Part shown: one piece after another, positions 34,963 through 46,625 of the stretch | How the letters are laid out: each line of letters opens with the position of its first letter | Position numbering within the stretch: position 1 is the stretch's first letter | Source of the DNA: Pyrocephalus nanus | Taxonomy: Eukaryota; Chordata; Aves; Passeriformes; Tyrannidae | Assembly: GCA_038380795.1 (NCBI GenBank) | Contig: CM076275.1 | Coordinates: 7,597,001-7,661,000, forward strand | DNA: 64,000 nt | Direction: 5' to 3' | The notes under the pieces: generated by a model | What the model was told of the DNA's origin: nothing | Seen by the model: the letters and a program-made list of their open reading frames with translations, nothing else | The model's database searches: none | Program-made: the position numbers and the translations under genes

Positions 34963-37900
34963 TTTTAGGAAGTTACTTTCATGAGCATTTCCCAGATGGG
35001 TTGGTGCGATGGAAACTCTGCAAGGTACATAAAAAGCTCCTTGGTTTGACTGCTACCTCCCTCAGGGAGGTCCCATGGGAAGGGAGAATTCAGCCAGTGA
35101 AAGCTTGGTTGCTCAGCCCTGGTGGGGCATTTTGGGGTCCAAGAATGTACCAAGAGAAGTGCTGCTACTGATCCTTAGACCTCACAGAGGTGCCATCCCC
35201 CACTCTTTGCGTCCCCTGATACCAGTTAAAATGACTCCCACAGCTCCAGGGAACAGAGTTGGTGTGGACTGGAAAAAAATCAACAGATCTGGTTTTATGA
35301 GTCTCTGTGGAGAACACCATCGGACTGACCCTTCTGCAGAGGAAATCCCATGGTGCAGCCAGCTTCTGCCCCCCCCACTGCCAGTAACAGGCTCCCAGGC
35401 TTCGTTTGTGGGTCAAACGCCTGACTCAGCAGCATCCTGCTCAGTCTGGTTGGCATTGGGTTGATGCCAAGATGAGGTCAGGGTGCTGGGCCACAGAGCA
35501 AATGCTGTGGCTGTTACTGTAGGAATTTTGCCAGATGCTTTCTCTGTACATGCCCACCTACCAGGAGAGTCCCCTTTGAGTGTTCTTTACCACACTGCAT
35601 CTTCTTTTCAGTTTTCCTTGTGCCCACACAAACACATGCTCACAAGTTACTACAACTTCTCTGGAGCTTTGTAGCTCTACCAGGATCCCCAAAGAATCAT
35701 TAGATGTCACCACCAAAGCACTTGTCTTGTTGACAAGCCCCCAAACTAGGAACTGTGATGAAACTTTCTAAGACATGGTGCATCAGGAAAGCATCGTGTG
35801 CTGATGTTTTGGATCCTCTGAAGCTTTATCATCTCTCCTTATTAACCACCTTGTCACATATACCAAATTTTTATCTGCCCAATATGAAAGTCAATGCTTG
35901 AACTCTGCATTCCTGACCAAACACGTCAAAGGGACCTATTGAAATAAACCATTCATGAACTGTAGATTATCTGCTGTCAATCTACCTGAAAATCCACCTC
36001 AGCAACCCATTATTTCTAAGTTACTCCCTGTGCTGCACAACAGTTCAGTTTAGCTTTCCAAAAATGAGATAACTGTTCCCAGCCTTGCACTAGTTGACAT
36101 GTCTATGGCTTTACAGAACTTTATTTTGGAAACTCCCTTCTGATTCCATAGAAATCTCAGAGTCTGCATCATCCTCAACACAGTGTTTTCTAAATGACTG
36201 TGAGCAGGTCCTTTGAAGTTGACAGCAGTTAGTTCAGGGTAACATTCATGCATGCTGCTCGACATTGTCGGACCTTTTTTCTGTTGTTTTGTGGTTACTT
36301 CTACACTGATTGAAAAAATATATCTAATTTTTAATTAAACTTTTATATTCTATTCTGTTATTTTGTTGCCTGCATCCCTAATTACTCACCCATCAGTTCT
36401 CTTCAGTCCTGCTAACACTTGCAGCATTTAGGAAGAATAATATTCTGTAGTTTTACAAATATCCAACATCCTTGAAAAAACTAGTTATCTTCTCAGAACA
36501 ACTCTTCTCTAACCCAGTTATCTATTATACCATCAACATCTCAGTCTGCAATAGGTCCGTTATTAACTGTTCAAATGCACATATCTTAGCTTTATTGCAC
36601 CAATCTATTACATAATGGGCAATTATCTCATTTCACAGACAGTTGCTTGTAAACTAAGATAATGTGGTTTTCCCATGAGTTATTCTTGTATGGATTATGT
36701 ATTTTTTCTTCTATTTTTTTCGAGTATGTTGATCTTACACTTTGCAGTCCTCATTATGGCACCAGGGGAGGATGCAGCAGTCACCAGTGCCAAGACACCT
36801 GCTGCATCTGCTCTCTGCACGGAAAGCATCTGGCACACCGGGGCCTCAATGCTCATCTGGACTCCCAGGTGTGACCATAGTACAAATATTTCACTTTCTT
36901 CAAATTCTTTGCAATGCCACTTCGTTCCAGCAAAATTCATAAGCTTTACAAACCCTTCTGTGCAGTTCTGCAAGGACTTTTCCCAAACTGACACTTCCCT
37001 TCGTTTCCTCACTGAAGTACGTAATAAAGGCACAGAGTCAAGAGGGCTGAGAGAGACTGGTTTTCCTCTCAGCCTCAGTCAGGTGATGCAGAAAAGAAAA
37101 AGTTTATACAGAGTTCAGGTCTGACTCTCCAGAAAACCCTGTATAAACCACAGTGTTCACAGGGAGGAATGGGGGGTACTAGGAGGGAAGGGGCTGCCCT
37201 GTCTGTATAATGGAGGACATCTCACAGTCCCTGGCAGGAGTTTCCTCCTCTCCCCAGTGCCTGTAAGCATTTCCCCTCAGCTCCTCCCAGTCCCTCCCCT
37301 GATGCACTGACTGTTGAAAGGAACACCTAGAATCTGCATTCAGATCACATTTTCTGGTTCAGTCAGAAGACATATCCATCCCTGCTTTGATCTTCACCAT
37401 AGGCTTCTGGAGAAGAGGCACCCTCCAGTCATTCCCTGAATCTTCCCAGATTTCAGAGTACAAGAATAACATGGTCTGCATATGCCAAGAAACTGGCTGG
37501 AAGAGCCCCCCAGGTGAACATCCGAACTCCGGAAAAAGTTACGGGGGCTCCTTATGAGGGAATAATTTGTCATTGCAGACAAGTCCCTACTCAGCCTCTT
37601 CTACTCAATGCCAAAAATAATCCAAAATAATGAGATATTGCCTATTACACCACCTGCTGCTGTACCAAGCCCTTGCAAGGTAGGCAATGTCATGGAATGT
37701 GACAAGGCTGTCTCAAAAGAAGAGTCAGACATCACCTGCCCCTTAAAGTGGATGGCTTTAGAAAAGCTTATTGCACCCTAAAAGTGGAGCTTCCAATCTG
37801 TGTATCTTTTAACCCATTCTATCATATTCTGTTTTAAAAAGGGATAGGCATGTGAAAATGTTCATTTCTTTTATGTTAGTTGGAGGGGAAAATAGACCAG

Positions 37901-37980
37901 GAAAAAACTCCTCTGTGCTAGAAATGCATCACAGTTGCAATAGTTCCAGAATGAGTATTTAAAAGACAATTTTTTTAAAA
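34963..37980. other. unique spacer, chance open frames
   Basis: Several open frames (35075-35464; 36675-37124 on + and 36695-37033 on - over the same DNA) lack domains, and the paired open frames reflect base composition. No RNA gene or repeat family is recognised. Confidence 0.5.
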
Positions 37981-37985
37981 AGTGT

Positions 37986-38139
37986 ATTATTTCCCTGATA
38001 AACCATAATGGCTCTTTAGAACCCATCATGGTCTACTATATATATAAAAAAAAATCATATTTAAAACACTTTTAAAATATGTGTTATAAAGATTTTTTTT
38101 TAAATGAAAATTATTTACCCAGAAGACCATAATGGCTCT
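37986..38139. repeat. local 30-base duplication, copies 124 bases apart
   Basis: The 30 bases at 37986-38015 and at 38110-38139 share 24 positions, including an identical 14-base right end, accataatggctct. The DNA between is AT-rich low complexity (a TATATA run and A- and T-runs). This looks like an old short-range duplication. I see no repeat family. Confidence 0.8.
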
Positions 38140-38925
38140 GAAATGTATTTTGTAAATCTGTATTCAGGGACTTGTTTTGTTAAAAAGGATTTTTTTTTTT
38201 TCTTTTGGCCCAAGAGATCTTGAACAGCTTCTATGGAACTATCAGAATTTATTGTTTTAATAGGGCTGAAATGAAGTTTGGAACATGCACATACAGCAGC
38301 AATGTATTTCAGACAAAAATGAGAAAGAAGGGGAAAAAAAGCAGAAGTGGAAGAAGGAAAAGAAATGGAAGTTGAAGGCAAGGAGAAAGGAGACTGTCCA
38401 CACAAATAAGGTGCTCAGGCAAGAAGGGCCACAGTCCTGGTATCAGATGCAATGCAGGGGAGGTCTAGAATTTCCAGGAAATGGGGGGAGAAATTATTTC
38501 TCAGCTCAAGGAAAAGCAGTGCTCCCACAGACTGCAGCACTGCAATGTGCCAGCTCTGAAGGAAATAAAGTAGAAGAAAGGAAACATTGATCTGGGTGAG
38601 CAGGAGCTACAGAGCTGACAGCTACCCTGGGTAAATGCTGTAAATACTTGCACAACAGCAACCCAGGGTTAAACAGCTCAGGCTATTTACAGAGTCTTCT
38701 CCTGAGTGCCCATTAGGCAAACCCAGCCTACACACCGGTCCCAGCTATGGACTAATGATGTGACAGGAGAAATGGGAACAGCCAGAATGAAGTAACATGG
38801 CCATCAGAAGCCACCTCTGAGCCACATCAGGTGGATGGAGAGCCAAGGCAGCCTGTCCCTGTCAGTGGGAAGGATCTGGTTCACACTCTTCAGAAACATC
38901 CTCCAGCTGATAAAGAACAATTATA
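38140..38925. other. spacer with A/G-rich tract
   Basis: A purine-rich GAAG/GGAAAA tract lies at about 38315-38395. It creates a lysine-rich open frame (38285-38590) that is low-complexity and not credible as a gene. Confidence 0.5.
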
Positions 38926-38927
38926 AT

Positions 38928-38990
38928 GATAACACTTCAGAGTGCAATGCCAGAGACATTAACCAATCGATCTTCAAAGGCAAATTAGGA
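38928..38990. mobile_element. possible MIR-like SINE fragment
   Basis: 'attataatgataacacttcagagtgc' followed by 'acattaaccaatcgatcttcaaagg' (in pieces) loosely follows the 'ataataatacctagc...ttcatcagtagatctcaaagcgc' part of an ancient sauropsid SINE as I remember it. The match is weak. Confidence 0.3.
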
Positions 38991-41565
38991 AGGGGATAAA
39001 GACCTTCAATGAACAACCAGCTGCAGCTGCACAAAACAACCTGCAGCAAATAGCAAGTTCTATAGGTGTGCACAAAAACACATCCATACATTACCATTTT
39101 CAGGAGCCATAGTCAGTGCTACCAGGTGACTTTGAAGGCCTACTTTTGATTTTTGTTATCTCAATACTTTAATTTTCACTTGGGATGAAAATACTGTACT
39201 TGGAATGATACCCTGGGATCAGGAGCCAACTATTTCAGTACAGGTGAATCAGGCTCTGGTTGAAAAAGTCCTCACTCAATGCAGCCTTTCAGTGGCAGAA
39301 CCAGCTTTGCTCTACTTAGAAAAGTCAGAAATCAAAACTCACAGAAGCTGCTGTTTTGCACCATGCAAAGCTCCACTGCTCAGCCACACACGGGTAATTC
39401 TTGAACTACAGATGGTGAGTGATCACAATTGTGACACCACTCTGGCCTCAGCATCTGTGACTAGAGCAGAGATTCCGCCTCTGAACCAAATCTGGAGTAA
39501 TTCTAGAACGTGAGGTGCCATCCTTGCTTTTTGTTTTCTTAATAAGTGGAATGATTACCAGTTAAAAGCTAGCAAACATAGTTTGTCCTGTATCACGTAA
39601 ATACATCATCAAATCTGACCTCGCAATAAGTCTGCTGATGCTGCAAAGGGCGGTGAAGGGGGGAAGTTTCACTGGTGGGTACCAAGCAGAAGCTCAGACT
39701 GTATCTCTGTGGTCTCTTCTGGACTGCAAATTTCTACACCTACAAGTCAGGATAACTGGTGTTAACAGATGAAGTTTGGAGAGCTCTGCACCTGGACACC
39801 TTCATTCCTGAGGGAATGGTGATACACTCCTGCAGAGGAGAGACTTCTTTGGCCAGATGCAGCCGATCTGCCTTGAACTCACAAAGGATAACTTTTGTCC
39901 CCGGTCTTCCCCATAACACTTCAAGAGCTTAAAATACACTTTGAGGAAGGTTTCAAACACTTTTTCCCCCTCAAATCTGTCTACGCTTATTCACCGTGGA
40001 TTCCAGAGGGATGACCTGGATTTCCTTGCACACTCTCAAACCAAATTGTATCGGTCCCAATTAGGTCATCCGCTACCTGCAGCTCAGGACTGCATAATTC
40101 CTTCCTCTATGTATCTCCCTACAGTTAAGACAGGACAGGGAAGCCGCCTGTGTTAGAATAACTACTATAAAACCATATAACACGGCCTAAAAATACAATT
40201 ATAATTGCAATGCCAAAAGCAAGCCAGTCAATATCTTCAAGATTCTAATAGTTTCAAGCACTATTACCTTAACGGTCTCACATCACAGTACTGATTAAAG
40301 AAACATTTTGTCTTTTTATCTGTATTCAATGGAGAGCATAATCACTGGAGTGTAGAGAGCTAAAATATTTATAAGCAAGTATACAGCTTGGGTCAGGCAG
40401 CGAAAGTCAGTGCTGAAGTGGTGAGCTGAAGCCCAGCTTTTAGTCTAAATCACAGACCCCATCCCATCACCTCCTTGGGATCATCTACGGCACACGGGAC
40501 AAGCTCAGGAGTGAGTTGTGCTGCTGCTCTACTTCTCTGAAAAATGCTTGCAGGAAGATCCCCCTCAGGAGCTTAAATGGGCAGAATCACTCATGGAAGA
40601 GATATTTCTATTCAGCTAAGTCAACAAGACCTGCACATGAAGATGGGATACAAATCGGCCTCAAATGTGTTTGGTTTTTTTTCAAAAATAAATGGGCAAA
40701 TCCACCTTTACTGACAGTGGCACTGCTCTTCATCTAGAAATAAGGAAAAAAAATAAAAGAGGCTATGCTCCCGTTCTTGTCCTGATAAATTTGTTTTCTC
40801 TTTTTGCCTAATTGCTTAACAATAAATCCACACACACTCTATTATCCATAGCCTACTGCAATATTCCTCAGGGCACATGATCAGCAATCAGAAAGCTTGA
40901 AAGATGGCCAACATAATCTTAAATATCCCAGTGTATTACCAAATCAGTATTTCAAATTTAGTGGACATACTCAGATATGTTTTCCTCCCCGCAAGAGGCA
41001 TCATGTAAGTGGCAAACAAGATACAGAAGATCGATTATTTAGCATAATTGCACAATCTAATTGTATGGATTTTAAATGGAACAGGAGGAGAAAGATTAAA
41101 ATCATACAGCACAGCAGTATACTTTCACAGAGTGCATGAAATAGATTTTCCCCAATTAGCGGAACAATGGAAATATTTACTGTCAATCCAGTGAAGATAT
41201 TCTGAAACAAGAGTCAAGCAACATCCAAATCTGCACAGGGCAGGAGCAAATTATTTAATCATTACTGGGGGGGGGAGAAACACCAAACCATTGAAAACTT
41301 ATCCATTCTGCTCAAAAAGCCACATTCCTGCAGTGCTGCTTCACTTCAGAACCACACATGGGGACCTTACGAACAGCCTGTGACGACTTCCCAGAATGAA
41401 GTACACCTTGCACAGGAACGGGTGAGTTTCAGACCCATCCGTGCCTGTGCACACACGGCACATCTCACCACTGGCTGCCAAAAACTGAACCAGCACAGTA
41501 CATTCTGCAGATTGACTATGGGAGTGGAGGGAGCTCTCTTGTCTCAAAAATTAAGTGAAAACGCT
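38991..41565. other. unique spacer, no gene seen
   Basis: AT-rich sequence with short unremarkable frames (for example 39205-39513 and 39941-40156) and a 9-base G-run at 41267-41275. No repeat family or motif cluster stands out. Confidence 0.5.
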
Positions 41566-41569
41566 AACC

Positions 41570-42015
41570 TTGTCATATTCCCCGGGCAAACAAAGGCAGC
41601 GGCAGCGTGGCTCAGCTCAGCCATACCACGGGTTAACTGGCATTTCTAATACTTTTCACCTAGCCCGGCTTGACAGATGCCTAACCTTCGCTGGGAGTGG
41701 AGACAGCCTGATGGGCCCTGGCCATACAGGGGGAAAATTTTTGATGCTTCCCACTTATGACATGATTGATTTTCTTTCAGCGGCCCTTCACTTTTGGATG
41801 TGGCGAGGGCTGCCTGCCCGAGCCCCCGCGCGCCCTGACCTCGACATATGGCCGCTGTGAGGCTGAAAACTGATGACGGCAGAAACCTAAAAAATCAATA
41901 GGCCCTGTCAGTCAGTGGGGAGGCGAACGTCTTTTAAAAACCCAATCACGACATGTACTTGCTGCATGGTGCGGATCCGCTGCACACTTGAGAACACACT
42001 GAATTTCCTGGGGTT
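41570..42015. promoter_or_regulatory. strong candidate regulatory element, CpG-bearing with TALE motifs
   Basis: A second island of elevated GC and CpG (for example around 41593-41602, 41805-41860, 41924-41932 and 41972-41980) with no repeat. It carries TTGACAGATG (MEIS/PREP-type) at 41670-41679 and TGATTGAT (PBX-type) at 41763-41770, followed by a pyrimidine stretch and AG (tttctttcag, 41771-41780) that mimics a splice acceptor. Several frames are open (41555-41860) but none is recognisable. I favour an enhancer or orphan CpG island. A non-coding exon remains possible. Confidence 0.48.
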
Positions 42016-42016
42016 T

Positions 42017-42203
42017 CTATTTATTTATTTATTTACTTACTTAAAAAAAAAAAAAAACAAAACAAAACCAAAACCAACTTCTGGGTTAATGCACTGTTTA
42101 CCTATGTGTTCCTTAACATTTCATGCAGGAAGAAAGAGAATGAATCGTCTTGTTAGGATGGAATTGCCACAATATTAACAAGAGGGGGAAAAAAAAAAAA
42201 AAA
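42017..42203. repeat. TTTA microsatellite with two A-runs
   Basis: A TTTA/TTAC tandem run (42017-42042) leads directly into 15 A's (42043-42057) and an AAAAC-rich tail. A second 15-base A-run is at 42189-42203. These are low-complexity tracts without a recognisable transposon body. Confidence 0.85.
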
Positions 42204-43095
42204 GATCCCTGGAAACTCTGGGAATAGTATGAAATAAATAAAGAGCACCTTTCTGTTGCCAATATAAACACTGACATCATTATTTTTGACACTATCTGGA
42301 AAGAATTTAGATATAAGGAGTTCTAGAGTCTAAAAACATATGAGTATGAAACTGTTTTAATTTTCTTTGCAGGGGGTGAGGTATTGTTTTGGTTTGTTTT
42401 GATTTTTTTTAACTTTGTTTCTAAAATATGCAAGAAAAAAACTGAATTCATGATTGGTTCTACACTTCACAGTTCTTGTCATCTTCTGTGCACAGTGAAG
42501 AAAGGAAATTATTAGGCACACTGAAATCAGCTGGAGATGCTGGTGCTCTGTAAACTGCACTGAGCTGTTTGTACCCTGCAGGATTGGGCCAACAAGATCC
42601 AACTGATCCCTTTGCTTTTGCCAGCTCAGGAGACAAAGGCATTTTATAAGAGAGGTAAGCAATATGACATACAGTGATTCAATTTCTGTATTGCTGCCCC
42701 AAAACAGTCTTCGAACTCTGATGAAAAACAAACAAACAAAAACAAAATCCAACCATGATTAGAATAATAAATCTTAACAATGGACAGGACTTGTTGTACT
42801 TTATCACCTCCATCAAGAGGGTAAATCCCAACCAAGGAATGCCTCCCAGTGATTTACCTAACCTGGATGAAATTTTAGAGGAAGAGGCTTTACTTGAAAA
42901 CCATTTCTTTGTGCATTAAAAAAAAAAAAACAACAACCAAACCTGAAAGGAGATGTTGGCTGAGAAATTGATGCATTACCAGGAAATCAGCCAAAAGTAA
43001 GCAAGACTTTTAAAAAATATTCATCGCACAAATAAACAAAATCTAATGCTGGATTCCCAAATTAAGACCAATTAAAGCTTTCTTTATGACTACAA
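42204..43095. other. spacer with possible scrap of ancient repeat
   Basis: 'ccctgcaggattgggcc' at about 42574-42590 resembles the 'tttgcaggatcgggcc' end of an ancient sauropsid repeat. A 13-base A-run lies at 42918-42930. A 131-codon - strand frame (42357-42752) is low in complexity and not credible. Confidence 0.45.
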
Positions 43096-43099
43096 ACCT

Positions 43100-43330
43100 G
43101 ACAAGCTTACAATTTTGCCCTGTTGCAGTGGGGTGTGTGTGCGTTTTAATGTAATATTAATGAGCCAGGATGGAGGGTCATAAAAAGTGATAGGTTTTTG
43201 CAATGGTAAATTATAAATCGGTATTGATTTTTCCCGGCACTAATGCAGCCAGCTTATTGTAAGACACCACAGGCAAAGTGCACTTTATCAGATTAGACTG
43301 GAGCCTGGTATCAAATATACATGAGAAAAA
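43100..43330. promoter_or_regulatory. candidate conserved non-coding element
   Basis: Unique, high-complexity sequence with ttttaatgtaatattaatgagc near 43144-43165 (overlapping TAAT/ATTA cores), preserved CpGs near 43141, 43219 and 43235, and 'actttatcagattagactgg' near 43282-43301. No open frame or repeat accounts for it. Confidence 0.4.
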
Positions 43331-43523
43331 GGATGCATTTGTGACTTAGACTAGACTTTTTTTTAATGATACATGAAATTTTTAAGGAAAAAAGTCTGAG
43401 AATATTAAGAAATTAAATACCATTTTAAAAGATCCCAGATGGTAGCAAATAGATATTAATGTCACATTAGTGTAATTTGTTTTTACACTGATGGAATATA
43501 GGCGAATATAGGAATAAGTACGT

Positions 43524-43642
43524 GAACTAAATCCTGCTCAGATTTAACCATGTGCTTAATCAGTCCAATTTATGATCATCTCAACTGTTCATGAGAAAAG
43601 TTTCTCATTTGCATAACATGCCTTAAGGAATCAGGCCCTACA
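43524..43642. mobile_element. decayed ancient palindromic sauropsid repeat
   Basis: It begins 'taaatcctgctcagattta' with 'catgtgcttaat', and ends 'cataacatgccttaagga' with 'atcaggcccta'. The two ends are rough inverted copies matching the 'gatcctgcaaacacttatgcacatgcttaac ... gcaggatcagggccta' pattern I recall. The octamer ATTTGCAT at 43607-43614 lies inside the repeat and is therefore less likely to be regulatory. Confidence 0.65.
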
Positions 43643-44440
43643 TCTGCTTATACCTATATGTAATATCAAGTCACACGTATAGACATCTATTTAGTGAGTA
43701 CAGATTCTGTGTGAGGTGCTTTTTACATCCTACACTGCTCTGAAGAAGTTGGTTTTTTTTCCCCCATACCTTGTACCACCCCACCATGCCAGCCAAAGAC
43801 TGTGAAAGAGCTTTTCCTTGTAGTACTTTTATTGCTTAAATACTGTGAAGCTTTTCTTTCCCTTTCATCTCAGAACGCATTGGGAGTTGGCCGCGCAGTA
43901 AAACTGGGCGTTATTTTTAAAATCAGCTCTGCTTTTCATCTCCTGACCTTCCCACAGTCAGGATTTCCTCATTAAAACATTTCACTGACGTGCATAATTG
44001 ACCAAAAAAATTGAGAGGGAGAAGAAGAAAACAACAACAACAACAATAAAAAGCAACCTTACTTTCTGCAAAGTTGCTCTGGATGGGTGGCAAACCAGCC
44101 CTCCTGTTGCTGCACCCAAGAGGGGAAGGAAAGCTTTGTACAAAGGCTCATGCCCATGTCCCCACACACAGTCCAGGGATTCTGCCACTGTTCAGTGGCC
44201 TTTGCCATCCTTTCCTCATGGCTCTCCTGCTGCCAGCAGCCCGCCTCTTTTTGCCTCAAACATCCTGCCAGCCTCCAGAGCAGAGCTGTCCCCCTCTCCT
44301 GCTGCCTCACTCTCCCAAGCAGCGTGAAAGTCACTATTTTTCCCCAAACCCGTATGTTTATTGACAGGTTGTGAACAAACAGCCCCTGCACAGGCTGCCT
44401 GTGATACACTGAAGTGAAGTGTGAACCCAAATAAGTAACG
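43643..44440. other. unique spacer with overlapping chance frames
   Basis: A CAA-repeat patch (about 44029-44047) is followed by a moderately GC-rich stretch. There, three + strand frames and one - strand frame of about 95-143 codons overlap (43998-44490). Mutual overlap in several frames argues for composition and not for a gene. Confidence 0.5.
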
Positions 44441-44443
44441 GCA

Positions 44444-44484
44444 GGGAGGAAGAGGGTGGGAGGATGGAGGGGAAAGGGGCTGGG
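44444..44484 (+). other. G-rich tract, near-canonical G-quadruplex motif
   Basis: Six G-runs of three or four bases lie in about 40 bases. The best four-run set (44458-44484) has one loop of eight bases, slightly longer than the usual limit of seven. Quadruplex formation is plausible but not certain. Confidence 0.5.
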
Positions 44485-45170
44485 CTGCATTTTGGGGGTA
44501 TTTTCTACAGGAAAGAAGGTGTGGGATTGGGGGAGATGGGAATATTCAGGGGCATCTAAACCCGTTAGGAGGTTAAAAAAAGGAGCATTGAAGACAATCC
44601 TTCATGTTTCATGCAAATGGGCAGGGGGCCAATGAGCCTCCACACTGGGCACTGAGGAGGGATCTCAATGATGGGGACACAGGGAGATGGAGCACCAGGC
44701 TCCAGCTTTTTTTGTATTTTAGCTTCAGAAACTAATGCTTGGCACTGTGCTCTCAAAACATTTCTGAAACTATTTATCTTCCTGTATTCATTTTTATCAT
44801 TCTTATAAGCAGATTAAGAAAGAGGTGAGAAACTGGAAGTGGAGTGGGAAGGGATGCTGCTTTTTCTTTCTAATAAATGCATACAAATACTCCCAAACAA
44901 AAGCCCAAGACACCAAGACCTCATCACTGCCAGCCCAGCCAGCCCCCTCTCTGTGCCCAGCCACACTGGTGGCCACAGATTTTGGCTTCCAAGAGCTGAC
45001 TCCATGGACCACAACCCCTCAACACCACGGATCAACCCCACGGCAAGTTACAGGGTCTTACCAAAGTACTCATGATTAAAACAACAAAGAAACTCAAACA
45101 CAAACAGTCCCATTAGCAGATTGCCAGCAATCCTGCTCCTCTTGCAATGGTGCATTATATCACAGGATAA
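44485..45170. other. unique spacer, chance open frames
   Basis: Contains an octamer at 44611-44618. Frames at 44803-45079 overlap on both strands and have no recognisable domain. Confidence 0.5.
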
Positions 45171-45176
45171 AAATCT

Positions 45177-45260
45177 GAGGCCTGATCTTAACAACCATTT
45201 CTCAGACAAAATTCCTATAAACTTCAATGTAAATTTTGTCCGTCTCAGGACTGACTGGGC
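45177..45260. mobile_element. ancient palindromic sauropsid repeat, clearest copy
   Basis: It starts 'gaggcctgatcttaacaacc', then 'tttctcagacaaaattcc', a centre 'aacttcaatg', then 'aattttgtccgtctcagga' and 'ctgactgggc'. The arms are visibly inverted: ACAAAATT at 45206-45213 pairs with AATTTTGT at 45232-45239. This follows 'gggcctgatcctgcaacc...ctcaggcaaaactcccattgacttcaatgggagttttgcctgagt...' as I remember it from turtle, crocodile and bird DNA. Confidence 0.75.
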
Positions 45261-45645
45261 TTTTGCCTTGCAACTCTTCATGCACTAAAAGTAATAAGAG
45301 GAAACTTTCCTTTTTTGACAAGACCTCATCAGGTAAAACCTAATAAAGCTAAAAAGGAAATTAGAAAAATGAAAGGTTATTCCCAGAGCAGTCTGATCCT
45401 GCCTCAGCCAAAGCCAACTCTGGAGACGCCTTCGTGCCGAAGGAGCCGGATTCCCACCGGCACATCCCCCCAGCCACTGACCCCATAAACCAGCATCACA
45501 CCACGGGCACGAGCCAGGGATGTGACAAAGCAAGGGGCACATCACATGTGTCCCAGCCAATGGGACGGTGAAACACAGCCTCAGACCTGGTCCGAGGAAA
45601 GAGAAGTCCCCTCCACCCCTCAGTGCAAACTCACTGTGCTCCTAA
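45261..45645. other. spacer with short GC-richer patch
   Basis: A few CpGs are grouped at about 45426-45463, and the - strand frame over this patch (45285-45560) has no recognisable content. Confidence 0.45.
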
Positions 45646-45649
45646 GAAA

Positions 45650-45815
45650 AGCGGCACTTTTAAAGTGATTGCTGTAGATTTTATTAAAGGGAAACAAGCC
45701 ATTTTTTAAATGTATGCTAATTCCACTTTATTAGTGATGCCAAAATCCTCATTTACATTTTTCATAAAAATTACGCAGATTTTTTTGCTGCTTTAGGGAT
45801 AAAACTAATAAACAA
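45650..45815. promoter_or_regulatory. weak candidate non-coding element
   Basis: Unique sequence with tttaaagtgattgctgtag, atgctaattcc and ttattagtgatgcc words in about 90 bases. Its texture resembles that of conserved elements, but the AT-rich background makes this uncertain. Confidence 0.28.
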
Positions 45816-46475
45816 ATACATAAATTAGTATATTTTAATTAAATGTTATCCCACAAAGTAATATTGTATCCCTTTGTCTAAAACAAACAAAAAAAGAAAA
45901 ATCTGTAAAGCACCTCTAACTTGAAAATTTGTGTTGTATTAAAATATTAGAACTCATTAAAAACTAATTTAAAAATCACTTTACCTAACAATCAGAAGAA
46001 TTTTGAATTCCATATTCTAATATGTGTTATTTGTTTTGGTACAGATTATCACTGCAGCATGCATTACTATTAGAATATACATGTGTTAGAGGCATCATAA
46101 TGGCTCCATATCCCTCTAAAAAAATAAAGTCAAGTACTACCTGCAAATTTATCACTATTTCCATATTAAATATTGTAGCATTTCTATTCTGTAACCTCAC
46201 AGCCTGCACACAGCATACACAGACCCACAGTGGCACATGTGTTACTTTGCTTTTATGTCCATATATCCCACCTGAGCATGTAAAAAATACATATGTACTT
46301 TGGGATGGGATATGTCATGCTACTGGTATATATAGAATGTTGCTCAGAGTATAATAAATGGGGCAGGTTAAGCAAAGAGGTGGCTGGAGCTGCAGGGGAA
46401 AGTCCAACAGGCAGAAAACAATCACATCTTAATTCAACATTTTAAAGTAGTCTGCAGAAATAGCTTGAGTATTAA
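45816..46475. other. AT-rich spacer
   Basis: Very AT-rich, with an ATAATGGCTC word near 46097 like that in the 38 kb duplication but without further similarity. A 110-codon frame at 46022-46354 has no recognisable domain. Confidence 0.5.
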
Positions 46476-46479
46476 AAAA

Positions 46480-46625
46480 ATCAAATGTGCATTAAAACAT
46501 ATTCACCTCATTAGAAGGTTTTCTGTAACCCTGCTTTCCCTCAGATGGGACAAATAGACCTCGGCTCTGCATTTTCATTACTCTCCATCCTCCACGGCAA
46601 TTTTTTCTGGACGTAAAATTATTGC
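46480..46625. promoter_or_regulatory. weak candidate non-coding element
   Basis: A high-complexity stretch with retained CpGs (46562, 46597 and 46612) and cattactctcc / aaaattattgc words. Distinct from its A-rich right flank. Confidence 0.28.

Noticed and set aside
34873..35022. Possible exon between a ctgcag acceptor and a CTGCAAGGTACAT donor
   Set aside because: The frame shared with the downstream open stretch has a stop (TAA) soon after the acceptor. A non-coding exon cannot be excluded but is unsupported.
36675..37124. 149-codon frame with a 112-codon frame opposite
   Set aside because: No family resemblance. Paired frames suggest chance.
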